Below, one piece after another: positions 26,554 through 35,931 of a stretch of 64,000 nt of DNA (its first letter is position 1; each line of letters opens with the position of its first letter). Under the pieces are notes generated by a model. It saw only the letters and a list, made by a program, of their open reading frames with translations. It made no database searches and was not told where the DNA came from. This stretch comes from Tenacibaculum sp. 1_MG-2023 (GTDB lineage Bacteria > Bacteroidota > Bacteroidia > Flavobacteriales > Flavobacteriaceae), in assembly GCF_030547425.1 (NCBI RefSeq), contig NZ_JAUORH010000010.1, forward strand, positions 61,524-125,523. Direction: 5' to 3'. A program made the position numbers and the translations under genes.

Positions 26554-28194
26554 TTGAAAAAACTATTCCTATTAATTTTTATATTATTCTCTGTTGTAAG
26601 TTTTTCTCAAACAAAAAAAATAAAAATACTTTCTACTGAAATAAGTACTGCTGATGAAAGTAAATATCCAGGAGCTACTATACTGATAGGAAAAGTTAAA
26701 ATGTCACACGAAGGGGCTACTCTAGACTGTAAAAGAGCATTACTTTATAAAGACAAAAATTTATTTAAAGCTATTGGTGAAGTAATTATTGAGCAAGGAG
26801 ATAGTATTATTCAATACAGTGATTTTGCTACCTATAACGGAAACACTAAAAAGGCAAAATCTTGGGGAAATGTAGAAATTAATGATAAAGAAATGACGCT
26901 AAAAACTGATACGCTTCATTTTGATAGAATTAATCAAATATTATACTACCCAAACGGAGGAACTATCCGTGATACAAAAAACACTCTAAAAAGTGTAAAA
27001 GGAACTTATCTATTAAGAGAAAAAAAGTTTACTGCTAAAACAAAAGTAACAGTTGTAAACCCTGAAAATCATTTAGAATCTAACCATTTAGATTATTATA
27101 CCAATACTAACTTAGCTTATTTATACGGGCCAAGTACCATTACTAATTTAAAAGATAGTACTAAAGTATATTCTGAAAGAGGTTTTTACGATACGAATAC
27201 CGATGTTTCTTACTTTGTTAAACGCGCAAAATTGTTCTTAAAAGAACGAACCGTTTCTGCTGATAGCTTGTACTACGATAAACGTAACGGTTTTGCCTCA
27301 GCAACCAACAATATAAAAGTAGTTGATACCGTTCAAAATATGGTAGCTAAAGGAAATTATGCTGAGTTATATGAACTCAAAGATTCTTTGTTTATAATTG
27401 ATAGAGCCGTTGCTATTTCTGTATTTGAAAAAGACTCTATGCATGTTGCGGGTGATAAAATTTTATTAACCGGTAAACCTGAAAAACGAATTGCTAGAAT
27501 TTTTAACAACGTAAAAATATTCAAGTCCGATTTACAGGGTAAATGTGACTCCATTCATACAAGTCAAGAAACAGGATTAACTAGAATGTTTAACAGACCT
27601 ATCCTGTGGTCTAATAATAGCCAAATAACAGGTGACAGTATTCAGTTAGTATCTAATAAAGAAACAAATAAACTTGACTCTTTAAAGGTTTTACAAAATG
27701 GTTTTATGATTCAACAAGACTCCGTTCATACAGAAAACTTTAATCAAATTAAAGGAAGAAATATTTATGGAAAGTTTGAAAAAGGAGAATTAAGAACAAT
27801 GTTAGTTAAGGGTAATGCTGAGTCTTTATACTACAGTAATAACGAAAAAACACAAGAATTAGAAACTATCACAAAAGAAATTGCAAGTGATATTGAGTTT
27901 ATTTTAGAAGATGGAGAAATAACACAAACTAAATACTTTAAAAAATCTGAAGGAAAAACTTTTCCTCCTTCTGAATTTCCTTCTGACGAAAAAAAATTTA
28001 AAGGCTTTTTATGGCGAGGAGATGAACAGCCCCTAACTGTTGAAGATATTTTTTTGAAAGACGCTACTTCTACCGTTCCTTCAAAAAGAAAAAAACAACC
28101 TGATGTTGTTAAAGAAGCTAGGGAACAGTTTATTGAAGAAACTTCAAAAAATGAAAAAGAACAAGAAAAGCTAAAACTTAAAAAATTAAAATAA
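26554..28194 (+). CDS. OstA/LptA-like outer-membrane biogenesis protein
   Basis: A 546-residue exported protein starting at a TTG (no in-frame ATG precedes the signal peptide KKLFLLIFILFSVVSFSQ). Repeated short beta-strand motifs run along most of the length (for example IGEVIIEQGDSIIQYSD, LKTDTLHFDRINQILYY, VSADSLYYDKRNGFASA), as in the OstA/LptA beta-jellyroll family that bridges lipopolysaccharide across the periplasm. The C-terminus (about residue 480 on) is charged and probably disordered or coiled coil. It lies 5 bp before the aminotransferase gene, so the two are likely co-transcribed. Confidence 0.85.
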   Translation: MKKLFLLIFILFSVVSFSQTKKIKILSTEISTADESKYPGATILIGKVKMSHEGATLDCKRALLYKDKNLFKAIGEVIIEQGDSIIQYSDFATYNGNTKKAKSWGNVEINDKEMTLKTDTLHFDRINQILYYPNGGTIRDTKNTLKSVKGTYLLREKKFTAKTKVTVVNPENHLESNHLDYYTNTNLAYLYGPSTITNLKDSTKVYSERGFYDTNTDVSYFVKRAKLFLKERTVSADSLYYDKRNGFASATNNIKVVDTVQNMVAKGNYAELYELKDSLFIIDRAVAISVFEKDSMHVAGDKILLTGKPEKRIARIFNNVKIFKSDLQGKCDSIHTSQETGLTRMFNRPILWSNNSQITGDSIQLVSNKETNKLDSLKVLQNGFMIQQDSVHTENFNQIKGRNIYGKFEKGELRTMLVKGNAESLYYSNNEKTQELETITKEIASDIEFILEDGEITQTKYFKKSEGKTFPPSEFPSDEKKFKGFLWRGDEQPLTVEDIFLKDATSTVPSKRKKQPDVVKEAREQFIEETSKNEKEQEKLKLKKLK

Positions 28195-28199
28195 TTTCT

Positions 28200-29378
28200 G
28201 TGAAAGACGATTTTTTTAAATACCAAGGTCAAACCACACCTCACCCATTAGCTATTGAAATTTCACATGCCAAAGGAAGTTATATTTATGATAGCAACGG
28301 AAAAGCGATGTTAGATTTTGTTGCAGGAGTTTCTGCAAATAGTTTAGGACATAATCACCCTAAAGTAAACGAAGCCATAAAAAATCAATTAGAGCAGTAT
28401 ACACATGTAATGGTGTATGGTGAGTTTATACAAAAACCACAATTAGAATTGTGTAAAGCCTTGGCTGCTACCTTACCTCCTAACCTTTCGTCTGTTTATC
28501 TGGTAAATTCTGGTACCGAAGCTACCGAAGGTGCTTTAAAGTTAGCCAAACGATTTACGGGTAGAAGTGAAATTATTGCGGCTAAAAATGCGTATCACGG
28601 AAATACACAAGGTGCTATGAGTGTATGTGGTGCAGAACAACAAAACCGTGCATTTCGTCCGTTAGTTCCAGGAAGTAAGTTTATTGAATACAACAACGAA
28701 ATAGATTTAGAAAAAATCAATACCAATACAGCGGGTGTTATCCTTGAAACTATTCAAGGTGGTGCAGGATTTATCGAACCTAAAAATAATTATTTAGCAA
28801 AAGTAAAACAACGTTGTGAAGAAGTTGGCGCCTTGTTAATTTTAGATGAAATTCAATCAGGAGTTGGACGTACAGGGAAATTTTGGGGATTTGAAAATTA
28901 TAACGTCACTCCAGATATTATTATCACGGGTAAAGGTTTAGGTGGCGGAATGCCTATCGGCGCTTTTATTGCTTCTTTTGAGATAATGAACTGTTTAAAA
29001 GAGCACCCGAAATTAGGACATATTACTACGTTTGGCGGACATCCTGTAATTGCGAGTGCTGGTTTAGCTACGGTACAAGAAATCACTTCCTCTAACTTAA
29101 TGGAAGAAGCCTTACGAAAAGAAAAAATTATTCGCGATGCCTTTAAAAATCACCCTGCTGTTAAAGAAATTAGAGGAAAAGGATTGATGCTTGCTTTATT
29201 AGTAGATACTCCTGAAGCTGCCTCACAAGTAATTTTAAACTGTTTAGATAAAGGATTGATTTTATTCTGGTTACTTTTTGAAGGAAGAGCCATTCGTATT
29301 ACGCCTCCACTAACTATTTCTGATGAAGAACTAGAAAAAGGATGTGATCTTATTGTAAGTGAGTTGGATAAATTGTAG
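28200..29378 (+). CDS. Class III aminotransferase (acetylornithine / aspartate aminotransferase family)
   Basis: A 392-residue fold-type I PLP enzyme starting at GTG (28200). Recognised by YLVNSGTEATEGALKLAKR, AYHGNTQGAMS, LILDEIQSGVGRTG (cofactor Asp) and the PLP lysine in IITGKGLGGGMPIGA near residue 245. The amino donor and acceptor are not certain. The 3' end of this gene is duplicated, in decayed form, about 8.6 kb downstream at 37915-38034, marking the accessory region between here and thrA. Confidence 0.9.
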   Translation: MKDDFFKYQGQTTPHPLAIEISHAKGSYIYDSNGKAMLDFVAGVSANSLGHNHPKVNEAIKNQLEQYTHVMVYGEFIQKPQLELCKALAATLPPNLSSVYLVNSGTEATEGALKLAKRFTGRSEIIAAKNAYHGNTQGAMSVCGAEQQNRAFRPLVPGSKFIEYNNEIDLEKINTNTAGVILETIQGGAGFIEPKNNYLAKVKQRCEEVGALLILDEIQSGVGRTGKFWGFENYNVTPDIIITGKGLGGGMPIGAFIASFEIMNCLKEHPKLGHITTFGGHPVIASAGLATVQEITSSNLMEEALRKEKIIRDAFKNHPAVKEIRGKGLMLALLVDTPEAASQVILNCLDKGLILFWLLFEGRAIRITPPLTISDEELEKGCDLIVSELDKL

Positions 29379-29469
29379 TTTATCAATAATTCAAACATCT
29401 TAAAATAGATAGTTAAAAAAGAAATAGTAACTTTGAATGACTGGATTAGTGCTTTTCATAGGATACAAT

Positions 29470-29479
29470 GTTGTACTGC
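29470..29479. repeat. Inverted repeat at the 3' boundary of the OLD gene
   Basis: GTTGTACTGC here is the exact complement of GCAGTACAAC at 31212-31221, on the other side of the OLD gene. It is followed by GTTTTTA, with the stop codon 4 bases away. Bases 29379-29469 hold nothing else recognised. Confidence 0.65.
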
Positions 29480-29483
29480 GTTT

Positions 29484-31199
29484 TTATTTCACTATTTCTT
29501 TAAATCTCTTTATTAGTCTCTTGTATGAGTTTGGTAAATTCTGGTGCGGTAAGTTTGATATGACGTGTAACAATAAATCTAATTTCTTAAGACTCCCTTC
29601 GAAATTCGTCAATAGGTTATTAGTGTTCCTATCCGCAACTGGAATATTCAGACGGTTATAAATCAAGTTTCTTGCTGTCGTAGAACCTACTAAGTCCATT
29701 TCCATATTGTACTTCATACATAATACATCAAATTCTAATGTAAGGTCTAATGCACGACTATGATTAGATGTCAATAAACCCTCTATCTGTGTTCTTTTAT
29801 TTTGATTATTTAGAATTTCAGGTATTAAAGGTTCATTATTGTATGTGTTACGGTAGTTGAAAAACCCATTCCCATATCGACTATTAGCTTTACTGCCGTT
29901 TTGGTAGTCAAAGAAAAAATCTTTGTCGATTATCATAGTTTTTGGAATTTTTAAATCTCTTAAAAGATAGAATGCATACTTTAAGGATGATATTCCACTA
30001 AGTTCCAAGACCGAAATACCGTGTCTTTCTATTACTATATTTTTTAGTTTCAATAAATTTCTAAATACCTCAGAGTCTGTTGGACTTTCTGTCACTATAA
30101 CGTGGTTGGCAAAAAAGAATTCTGAATTACGAAATTTATGAAACTTGTCATATTGTAGTGTTTGCAGATTATAATTCTGCCAAAATTGAGAATTCAATTG
30201 ATGAATGGTAGTTTTAAAACTTCTCTTTACGTCTTTTTCCTTTCTTACTAAGACTATTTTAGTATGGTCCAATTCATCTATCAGTACCGTTGAATGAGTA
30301 GTGAATATTAGCTGTAAATCATTGTTATTTGTTTCATCCAAGAGAGCAAATATTAACTCTTTTTGGGCTTGTGGATGTAGATTGATTTCAGGCTCTTCAA
30401 TTCCTATTATGAAGTTTGTATGATTTAACTTGGCTAAATATCTATATATTGAAATAGCTACAAGGCTTTGAATTCCACTTCCGCATTCTTCCAATTTAAA
30501 ATTTTGCTCTTCTTCAACAATTTTGATTGCTAAATCATTAATGAATAGTTCATAATTCAAAGGAAATCTGCTGTCTATTTCTACACTAAACCCCTTTTTG
30601 GCTAAGTACATATCCTCAATGCCTTTGGATACTTTGCTTAAAGCGTTCTTTTTGAAATATTTGAAAGCGTCTTTTACTTTTGGACTTAACGTGTCTCTTT
30701 TTGCAGTATGTGTTGAAAAGAAATTATCCAAAAGTTTTTTTAAAATTGTTATTTCGTCCTGTCCTTTATATTTCGCTCCACGTTCTGTTGGTATTAAAAC
30801 AAATTGAACATCACTAAACAATTCTTTCACAAAATCTTCGGTAGCAATTTGAAAATTATTGTTGTTTTTTATTAAATACTCTAATCTGTTTCTTTGTTTG
30901 TTGAATTCTTGTTTAACGCAAATCTGTCCATTATTTAAGAAAGGATTGTAAACTGCTTTATTAGGAACGGATTCAAAATCAATTGTGATTCTTGGAACAG
31001 CTCTTTTGGTTGTATACAAATTGGTTCCATCTATAAAATGATGAATTTCAGCATTTGGATTAAAGAAAGAATTTAAAGCTCTCATTAAAGCTGATTTTCC
31101 TGAATTATTCTGTCCAACTATTGCCGTAACTTGATTAAAATGAAATTTTCCGTTCTCAACTGAACGGAATTTAGATATATGAACTTCCTTTATTTTCAT
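29484..31199 (-). CDS. OLD-family ATP-dependent endonuclease (AAA ATPase plus TOPRIM)
   Basis: A 571-residue protein. The ABC-type ATPase part has Walker A GQNNSGKS at residues 29-36, a signature-like ECGSGIQSLVAIS near 240 and Walker B IGIEEPEINLHPQAQ with a following FTTHS switch. The C-terminal TOPRIM nuclease shows VTESPTDSEVF (metal-binding Glu) and MIIDKDFF (DxD). This is the OLD layout; some OLD proteins defend against phage. No UvrD-like helicase (GajB) is adjacent, so it is not a complete Gabija pair. It is bracketed by a private inverted repeat like a gene cassette. Confidence 0.85.
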   Translation of the reverse strand: MKIKEVHISKFRSVENGKFHFNQVTAIVGQNNSGKSALMRALNSFFNPNAEIHHFIDGTNLYTTKRAVPRITIDFESVPNKAVYNPFLNNGQICVKQEFNKQRNRLEYLIKNNNNFQIATEDFVKELFSDVQFVLIPTERGAKYKGQDEITILKKLLDNFFSTHTAKRDTLSPKVKDAFKYFKKNALSKVSKGIEDMYLAKKGFSVEIDSRFPLNYELFINDLAIKIVEEEQNFKLEECGSGIQSLVAISIYRYLAKLNHTNFIIGIEEPEINLHPQAQKELIFALLDETNNNDLQLIFTTHSTVLIDELDHTKIVLVRKEKDVKRSFKTTIHQLNSQFWQNYNLQTLQYDKFHKFRNSEFFFANHVIVTESPTDSEVFRNLLKLKNIVIERHGISVLELSGISSLKYAFYLLRDLKIPKTMIIDKDFFFDYQNGSKANSRYGNGFFNYRNTYNNEPLIPEILNNQNKRTQIEGLLTSNHSRALDLTLEFDVLCMKYNMEMDLVGSTTARNLIYNRLNIPVADRNTNNLLTNFEGSLKKLDLLLHVISNLPHQNLPNSYKRLIKRFKEIVK

Positions 31200-31211
31200 T
31201 TTTCGTTAAAT

Positions 31212-31351
31212 GCAGTACAACGGGTTTGTGTAAGGAAAGTTGCATGGTTTAAGCACTAAATTTAGTAAATAAAACACAAACTAAGAAAATCCGCGAGGAT
31301 TTTCGTAAGTAAGCTTTTACCAGCAATTTTTTTTACACGGTGTTAACAACA
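31212..31351. repeat. attC-like cassette junction between the OLD and PIN-like genes
   Basis: This 140-bp intergenic element begins with GCAGTACAAC (partner of 29470-29479) and ends with GTTAACAACA (partner of 32306-32315). Inside each boundary are related arms: ACAACGGGTTTGTGTAA on one side and TTTACACGGTGTTAAC on the other, which partly pair. The middle contains GAAAATCC-GCGA-GGATTTTC, a perfect small hairpin. Cassette-specific outer arms plus a conserved imperfect palindrome are the logic of integron attC sites. Confidence 0.55.
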
Positions 31352-31355
31352 GTTT

Positions 31356-32294
31356 TTATTTTATATCGAGAAAGTCTAAATATTCTTGATAATTATATAT
31401 AATATTTTGATTGTTTGTACTAAATGCAGATTTAATCATTGCTTTATCTGATGTTACAAAAATCATTTTTGATGAATTTATTGTGTTTTGACCAGTATAA
31501 TACATCATATGTATGTCCCAAATATAATTAGAGTTTTTTTCAATATTGAAATTATTTTGAGCAACCTTTTTGAAAACATTTTTTTGTAGGTTAATAGGTT
31601 CAGGAAAGGTTTTTATAAATTCCTCAGCCATTGGCTCTAATTCTTTTAAAGTCAGTATTCTGGTGTTGTTCTCTGCATTTAATAATAAATTTGTAAGATG
31701 CAACATTGCAGATGCTATTTCTATAGAAGTTTTTTTGCTTTCAATTTGTTTTATAATTGCATTCCTTTTGTTCTTATCTGATTTGAATATATTATTTCCA
31801 TTTGAATTAGGGTCAATTTGTTTAAAGAAATTCGTAATTGATTCTGTAAAACCTTTTTCCCCTTCTTCAATATGTTTTTTGTTAAGTGAAAGGTTTTTTT
31901 CTAATTTTAAAAAAGTCTCAAAGTATGGTTTTTTTGCAATATTAAAAGCCATTTGTCCGATTGCTTTTTGAGTTTCTATTTTCATTTGAATTTCTTGTTG
32001 AAAGAAACTCTTTCCGATAAGCAACTCAGGAGATGGTATTGCTTCGTAATTTTCTGTTGTTCCGCTATGATGATATAATGCCTTTAATGATTGAATTATA
32101 TATTTCCTATTAGTCCAATTTTTATGGTTTATATGTGCTAATAGTTCTTTAGCAACAATTGGATTAAATAATGGAGATATGTCCTTTTTATTTTCAGCAA
32201 ATTTTATTTTGTTAAGTAATCTACTTAATTGTTTATTGGTTTTATTTCTACTTAAATTTCTATAAAAATTTGTATCAAGTATTACTTTGAACAT
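31356..32294 (-). CDS. PIN-like domain protein, putative ribonuclease
   Basis: A 312-residue protein that begins MFKVILDTNFYRNL, with the N-terminal Asp of PIN nucleases at residue 7. A long helical middle part follows, and near the C-terminus the strand MIFVTSDKAMIKSA supplies the second acidic residue after a hydrophobic strand, as in large PIN-like proteins. There is no antitoxin-sized neighbour. It lies upstream of the OLD gene on the same strand, separated by an attC-like element, so shared expression is possible but not shown. The activity is inferred. Confidence 0.55.
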   Translation of the reverse strand: MFKVILDTNFYRNLSRNKTNKQLSRLLNKIKFAENKKDISPLFNPIVAKELLAHINHKNWTNRKYIIQSLKALYHHSGTTENYEAIPSPELLIGKSFFQQEIQMKIETQKAIGQMAFNIAKKPYFETFLKLEKNLSLNKKHIEEGEKGFTESITNFFKQIDPNSNGNNIFKSDKNKRNAIIKQIESKKTSIEIASAMLHLTNLLLNAENNTRILTLKELEPMAEEFIKTFPEPINLQKNVFKKVAQNNFNIEKNSNYIWDIHMMYYTGQNTINSSKMIFVTSDKAMIKSAFSTNNQNIIYNYQEYLDFLDIK

Positions 32295-32305
32295 AGTTTG
32301 GTTAT

Positions 32306-32357
32306 TGTTGTTAACTTGTTTATATAGATGTAAAACACATCGTTATACACCTGTTTT
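32306..32357. repeat. attC-like site upstream of the PIN-like gene
   Basis: TGTTGTTAAC (32306-32315) complements GTTAACAACA at 31342-31351 across the PIN-like gene. The adjoining sequence has an inner GATGTA/TACATC-type hairpin and a TATACACCTG arm. It is nearly identical to the site at 38678-38729. Confidence 0.55.
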
Positions 32358-32458
32358 TATAGGTTTATAGTTGTATTTTATGTTTGTTTATACTCTTACG
32401 AACTTACTAATAATAATTTAATTTTCTTACGGAATACCATAAGCTCAGCTATTTAGAT
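32315..32458. repeat. 144-bp direct repeat, left copy
   Basis: Matches 38687-38830 at a constant offset of 6,372 bp with about eight differences. Both copies lie between a cassette gene and the 42-bp minisatellite. Confidence 0.88.
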
Positions 32459-32522
32459 ACTAAAAGTAGTTTTAGTTGTTATTAACGACCTCTGATACCT
32501 TATTTAGAAAATCAAAAACCAA

Positions 32523-32606
32523 GTTGACACACTTTATTAAATACTTCCAAAAATAAGTTGACACACTTTATTGAATACTCCCGACACACTTTATTGAATA
32601 CTCCCG
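32523..32606. repeat. Three short direct repeats before the minisatellite
   Basis: GACACACTTTATT followed by RAATACTYCC occurs three times (from 32525, 32559 and 32583). The first two also share AAGTT before it. Origin unknown; possibly worn insertion-sequence ends. Confidence 0.7.
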
Positions 32607-32611
32607 TTATT

Positions 32612-33220
32612 GGGTCGCTAACATCACGGCATGCTCCGTTAACACTACGGCACGGGTCGCTGATATCACGGCATGCTCCGTTAACACCACGGCATGGGTC
32701 GCTGATATCACGGCATGCTCCGTTAACACCACGGCACGGGTCGCTGATATCAAGGCATGCTCCGAAGACACTACGGCACGGGTCGCTAATATCACGGCAC
32801 GCTCCGAAGACACCGCGGCATGGGTCGCTGATATCACGGCGTGCTCCGTTAACACCAAGGCACGGGTCGCTGATATCACGGCATGCTCCGAAGACACCAC
32901 GGCATGGGTCGCTAATATCACGGCATGCTCCGAAGACACTACGGCATGGGTCGCTGATATCACGGCATGCTCCGAAGACACCACGGCACGGGTCGCTGAT
33001 ATCACGGCGTGCTCCGTTAACACCAAGGCACGGGTCGCTGATATCACGGCGTGCTCCGTTAACACCACGGCACGGGTCGCTAATATCACGGCATGCTCCG
33101 TTAACACCACGGCATGGGTCGCTGATATCACGGCGTGCTCCGAAGACACCACGGCATGGATCGCTAATATCACGGCATCCTCCGAAGACACTACGGCATG
33201 GGTCGCTGATATCACGGCAC
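32612..33220. repeat. 42-bp tandem minisatellite, 14 full units plus a half
   Basis: Fourteen contiguous 42-bp units start at 32612, 32654, 32696 and so on to 33158, then a half unit. Each unit is two diverged 21-bp halves that both end in CACGGCAY: one starts GGGTCGCTRATAT, the other GCTCCG followed by TTAACAC or AAGACAC. The array is visibly more GC-rich than its surroundings. It stays open in one frame on each strand, but no start signal or homology supports a protein. A short copy exists at 38841-38914. Confidence 0.95.
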
Positions 33221-33323
33221 GATTAGTTAATGCTTTTCTCTACTATGTTATTATTTTTTTCTTAGGATATAAGCTAAAGGTATTTTCATTGTTTTTTATA
33301 ACATAATTTATGCACTTAATTCA

Positions 33324-33419
33324 ATGTTAAACAACAAAAGATATATCATTCCTTTTCTAGCTGTAACTCCGGCTTCTTTTATTGGTACAACAAATAATCT
33401 CACTCAAAAAAAACCATAA
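33324..33419 (+). pseudogene. Decayed copy of the threonine leader peptide
   Basis: A 32-codon ORF beginning MLNNKRYIIPFLAVT has the same length and the same first part as the leader peptide at 39034-39129. The Thr/Ile run is mostly lost (GTTNNLTQKKP), and the -7 element TACATTTG of the right copy is TGCACTTA here. The hairpin and T run after the stop are also gone. It is best read as a non-functional duplicate left in front of the PAAR gene. Confidence 0.6.
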
Positions 33420-33474
33420 AACACTGATAATTAACACTTTTTTATTATTTTAGTTCGCGAAAAATAAAAAAGCT

Positions 33475-35931
33475 ATGTCTAAAAAACCAGTTGTAACTCT
33501 AGGTAGTAATCACCAATGTCCAATGTGTAGTGGGTCTACACCTCATGTTGGAGGACCTGTTACCCAAGGAGAGCAAAATATTTTAATTAACGGTAAACCT
33601 GTGGCAACTATTGGTAGCATGTGTACATGTAACGCAGGTATAGATACTATAGTCACTGGAAACCCAAGTATTCTTGCTAATGGTAAACCTATAGCATGTA
33701 TAGGTGATATGACTGCACATGGGGGAGCTATTACTTCTGGAGAGAATAATGTTCTTGTTAGTAGTAGCTCACCACAATCAACTGTAGTGATGCCTATTGA
33801 TCAAATTCCATTTCCTGATGTTAGTTTTAAAGATAGAATTGGAGCAGCATTAACAGGCAATTCAAAAAAACTAAAGCAAGCTGAAAAAAATCAACAAAAA
33901 ATAAAAGAACTTGCTGAGCAACAAGAGCAAGAAAAAAAAGAAAAAGAGCTCCCAAAACTACAAGGTGAAATTATTTTTATAAATGGTTATTTAAGTGACT
34001 TTAAAACAAACAGCGAATCACACTGGAATGCTATAATGGATTTAAACCCTGATAAACCTGGTTGGTTTACCTCAAGAGGTGAAAACACTAATGAATATAA
34101 ACGTACTGATCATGATGATTATTATACTGCCGAACAACGTGAAAAAGACCTGCACAAAAGTAAATTTAGAAAAATAGTTGAAGAAAAGTTTAGAAATCCT
34201 AATACGTTAATTTTTAAAACTCCCGAAAGTAAATATTATGGTTACTGGAATGATATCGCTAATGACTACAAAGCTACAGAAACCTACGCCAAATACTTTA
34301 ATGCAGATGGTAGAGTGCACTACATAAATGGTTCACATGGGCTAGGAAGTAGCGGAGCACATAGAGTTGATCATGGTATTGCTTTAGGCTATGAATGGGC
34401 CCGTTATAATTGGAAACTCATCAAAAAAGAAAAGGTTGATGCAAAAAAAGAAGAAAAACCCGAAATAGAAAGCTATTCTCCGCATTATAAACCCGTAACT
34501 ATTGTTGGTCATAGTCAAGGTGCGTGTATGGCAGCAGGTGTAAAACTAGGGGTTATTAAATATGCTAACGAAATGGGATGGAAAAAAGTAGCCATAAATA
34601 CTATTTTTTTAGGAGTGCATCAACCTAAAGGGTTATATGGGAAAAACTACGATAGTCTTATTAAGAAAAAAACACAAGAGTACATGGTTTACAAAAATGC
34701 TGTACTTAGAGGAAAAAATGAAGATAGCGGGCATAAATTTTTAAGTGCAATTTCTGAATTATATAGTCCTAAATATAAAAAGGTTTTTAACAAACGAGGT
34801 TTATTTGAACATGTAAAAGCTATTTGTTACGATTGGAACGCTTATAAAAGTAGAGCTCTACAATTTACTTTTCCAAACGACAGAGGTGATTTAGTAACTA
34901 TAGATGGAGATATACCAGAAATAAAAAGTGCCTGTCATCCTAAAAGGGATAAAACGTTATTTAGTGCTGAATATTTTCATAAACAAGATAGTATTCCTTC
35001 ATATTACCAAACACAACAAAATAAAAAAATCATTGATTTGTCTATGTATGGAGCTGAAAGTGGCTATGTAGTTATTCCTCCTTATGTAGCTGAAGAACGT
35101 TACGATTACGATGCTATAGAAAAGTTAGACTCCCCCACTATAAATCAACAAATGCACGGTGTACATTGGAAAGGTTATAGTAGAGTAGCCATACGTTGGG
35201 GTGTAGCTATGAATGCCTTTAAACTAGCTAAATCAAGCTATCAAGAGTATACTAACCATAAATTTACCGCAGACGCTGTTGGTGATCTTTTAATTGGGAC
35301 TTATACGTTTATAGAAAACAATCATAAAAAAATAACGTTATACAAAAAACTAATTGCTAATTATAAAAACAAAACGATTAAAACTAACCTTACTAATTTG
35401 TTTGAAGGACATTTTAAAACTCCTATTAAAATACCAAAACATTTAACTCGTAAATGGAGGTATTCTAGCGACGAAAAGTATGCTATCATTCTATATAATT
35501 TAGCCTATGTAACTTATCAAAATATGCTACTACAATACGCTCCCTTACAAAGTGCTGATTTATATGCTCACTTTGCTCCCGTGGGGCATATTTTACACAC
35601 AAAATTATTACAAGACAATAGTGGTAGTTTTAATGATCAGTACGGTAATACTTCTATATTTGAACGTATAAAGAATGCTGGAAAAGATAAATTCTATAGA
35701 ATGGAATACAAGAAAAATTCATTTGATAATCAAGAAGTTGAGGATTTAAGCGAAGAAGAAAAAAGAAAGCAAGAAAAAAACTATGTAGAGGGAACGAAAG
35801 AAGGGAAAAAACATTTAATAGACTCTTCAATAACAAAAACTGATTATATAAACTATGTAATTAAAGCCTATGTTAAAGGTGAAAGAAAATATGAAAGCAA
35901 ATTATATGATGAAAGTAAAAATAAAAATTAG
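33475..35931 (+). CDS. PAAR-domain lipase-like effector of a type VI secretion system
   Basis: An 818-residue protein. Residues 1-100 form a PAAR/DUF4280-like spike tip (repeated NGKPVATIG, NGKPIACIGD, HGGAITSGENNVLV with Cys and His metal ligands). A charged linker (about 125-160) leads to an alpha/beta-hydrolase domain with strand EIIFINGY and nucleophile elbow VGHSQG (Ser347). The C-terminal 350 residues are of unknown fold. PAAR plus lipase is the build of type VI effectors that attack membranes of rival cells. The next gene encodes a lipoprotein, a plausible immunity factor. No T6SS structural genes lie in the window. Confidence 0.85.
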   Translation: MSKKPVVTLGSNHQCPMCSGSTPHVGGPVTQGEQNILINGKPVATIGSMCTCNAGIDTIVTGNPSILANGKPIACIGDMTAHGGAITSGENNVLVSSSSPQSTVVMPIDQIPFPDVSFKDRIGAALTGNSKKLKQAEKNQQKIKELAEQQEQEKKEKELPKLQGEIIFINGYLSDFKTNSESHWNAIMDLNPDKPGWFTSRGENTNEYKRTDHDDYYTAEQREKDLHKSKFRKIVEEKFRNPNTLIFKTPESKYYGYWNDIANDYKATETYAKYFNADGRVHYINGSHGLGSSGAHRVDHGIALGYEWARYNWKLIKKEKVDAKKEEKPEIESYSPHYKPVTIVGHSQGACMAAGVKLGVIKYANEMGWKKVAINTIFLGVHQPKGLYGKNYDSLIKKKTQEYMVYKNAVLRGKNEDSGHKFLSAISELYSPKYKKVFNKRGLFEHVKAICYDWNAYKSRALQFTFPNDRGDLVTIDGDIPEIKSACHPKRDKTLFSAEYFHKQDSIPSYYQTQQNKKIIDLSMYGAESGYVVIPPYVAEERYDYDAIEKLDSPTINQQMHGVHWKGYSRVAIRWGVAMNAFKLAKSSYQEYTNHKFTADAVGDLLIGTYTFIENNHKKITLYKKLIANYKNKTIKTNLTNLFEGHFKTPIKIPKHLTRKWRYSSDEKYAIILYNLAYVTYQNMLLQYAPLQSADLYAHFAPVGHILHTKLLQDNSGSFNDQYGNTSIFERIKNAGKDKFYRMEYKKNSFDNQEVEDLSEEEKRKQEKNYVEGTKEGKKHLIDSSITKTDYINYVIKAYVKGERKYESKLYDESKNKN

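Noticed and set aside
29484..31199. Complete Gabija system (GajA)
   Set aside because: The OLD-type protein resembles GajA in size and domains, but no UvrD-like GajB gene is adjacent; the neighbour is a PIN-like protein.
32612..33220. CRISPR array
   Set aside because: Units are contiguous and nearly identical through their full length; there are no unique spacers and no cas genes nearby.
32558..33226. A 222-codon plus-strand and a 202-codon minus-strand ORF across the minisatellite
   Set aside because: Both exist because the 42-bp period is a multiple of three and lacks stops in those frames. The plus ORF begins with TTG, neither has a signal for initiation, and neither looks like a known protein. 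The plus frame is kept only as a possibility in the findings.
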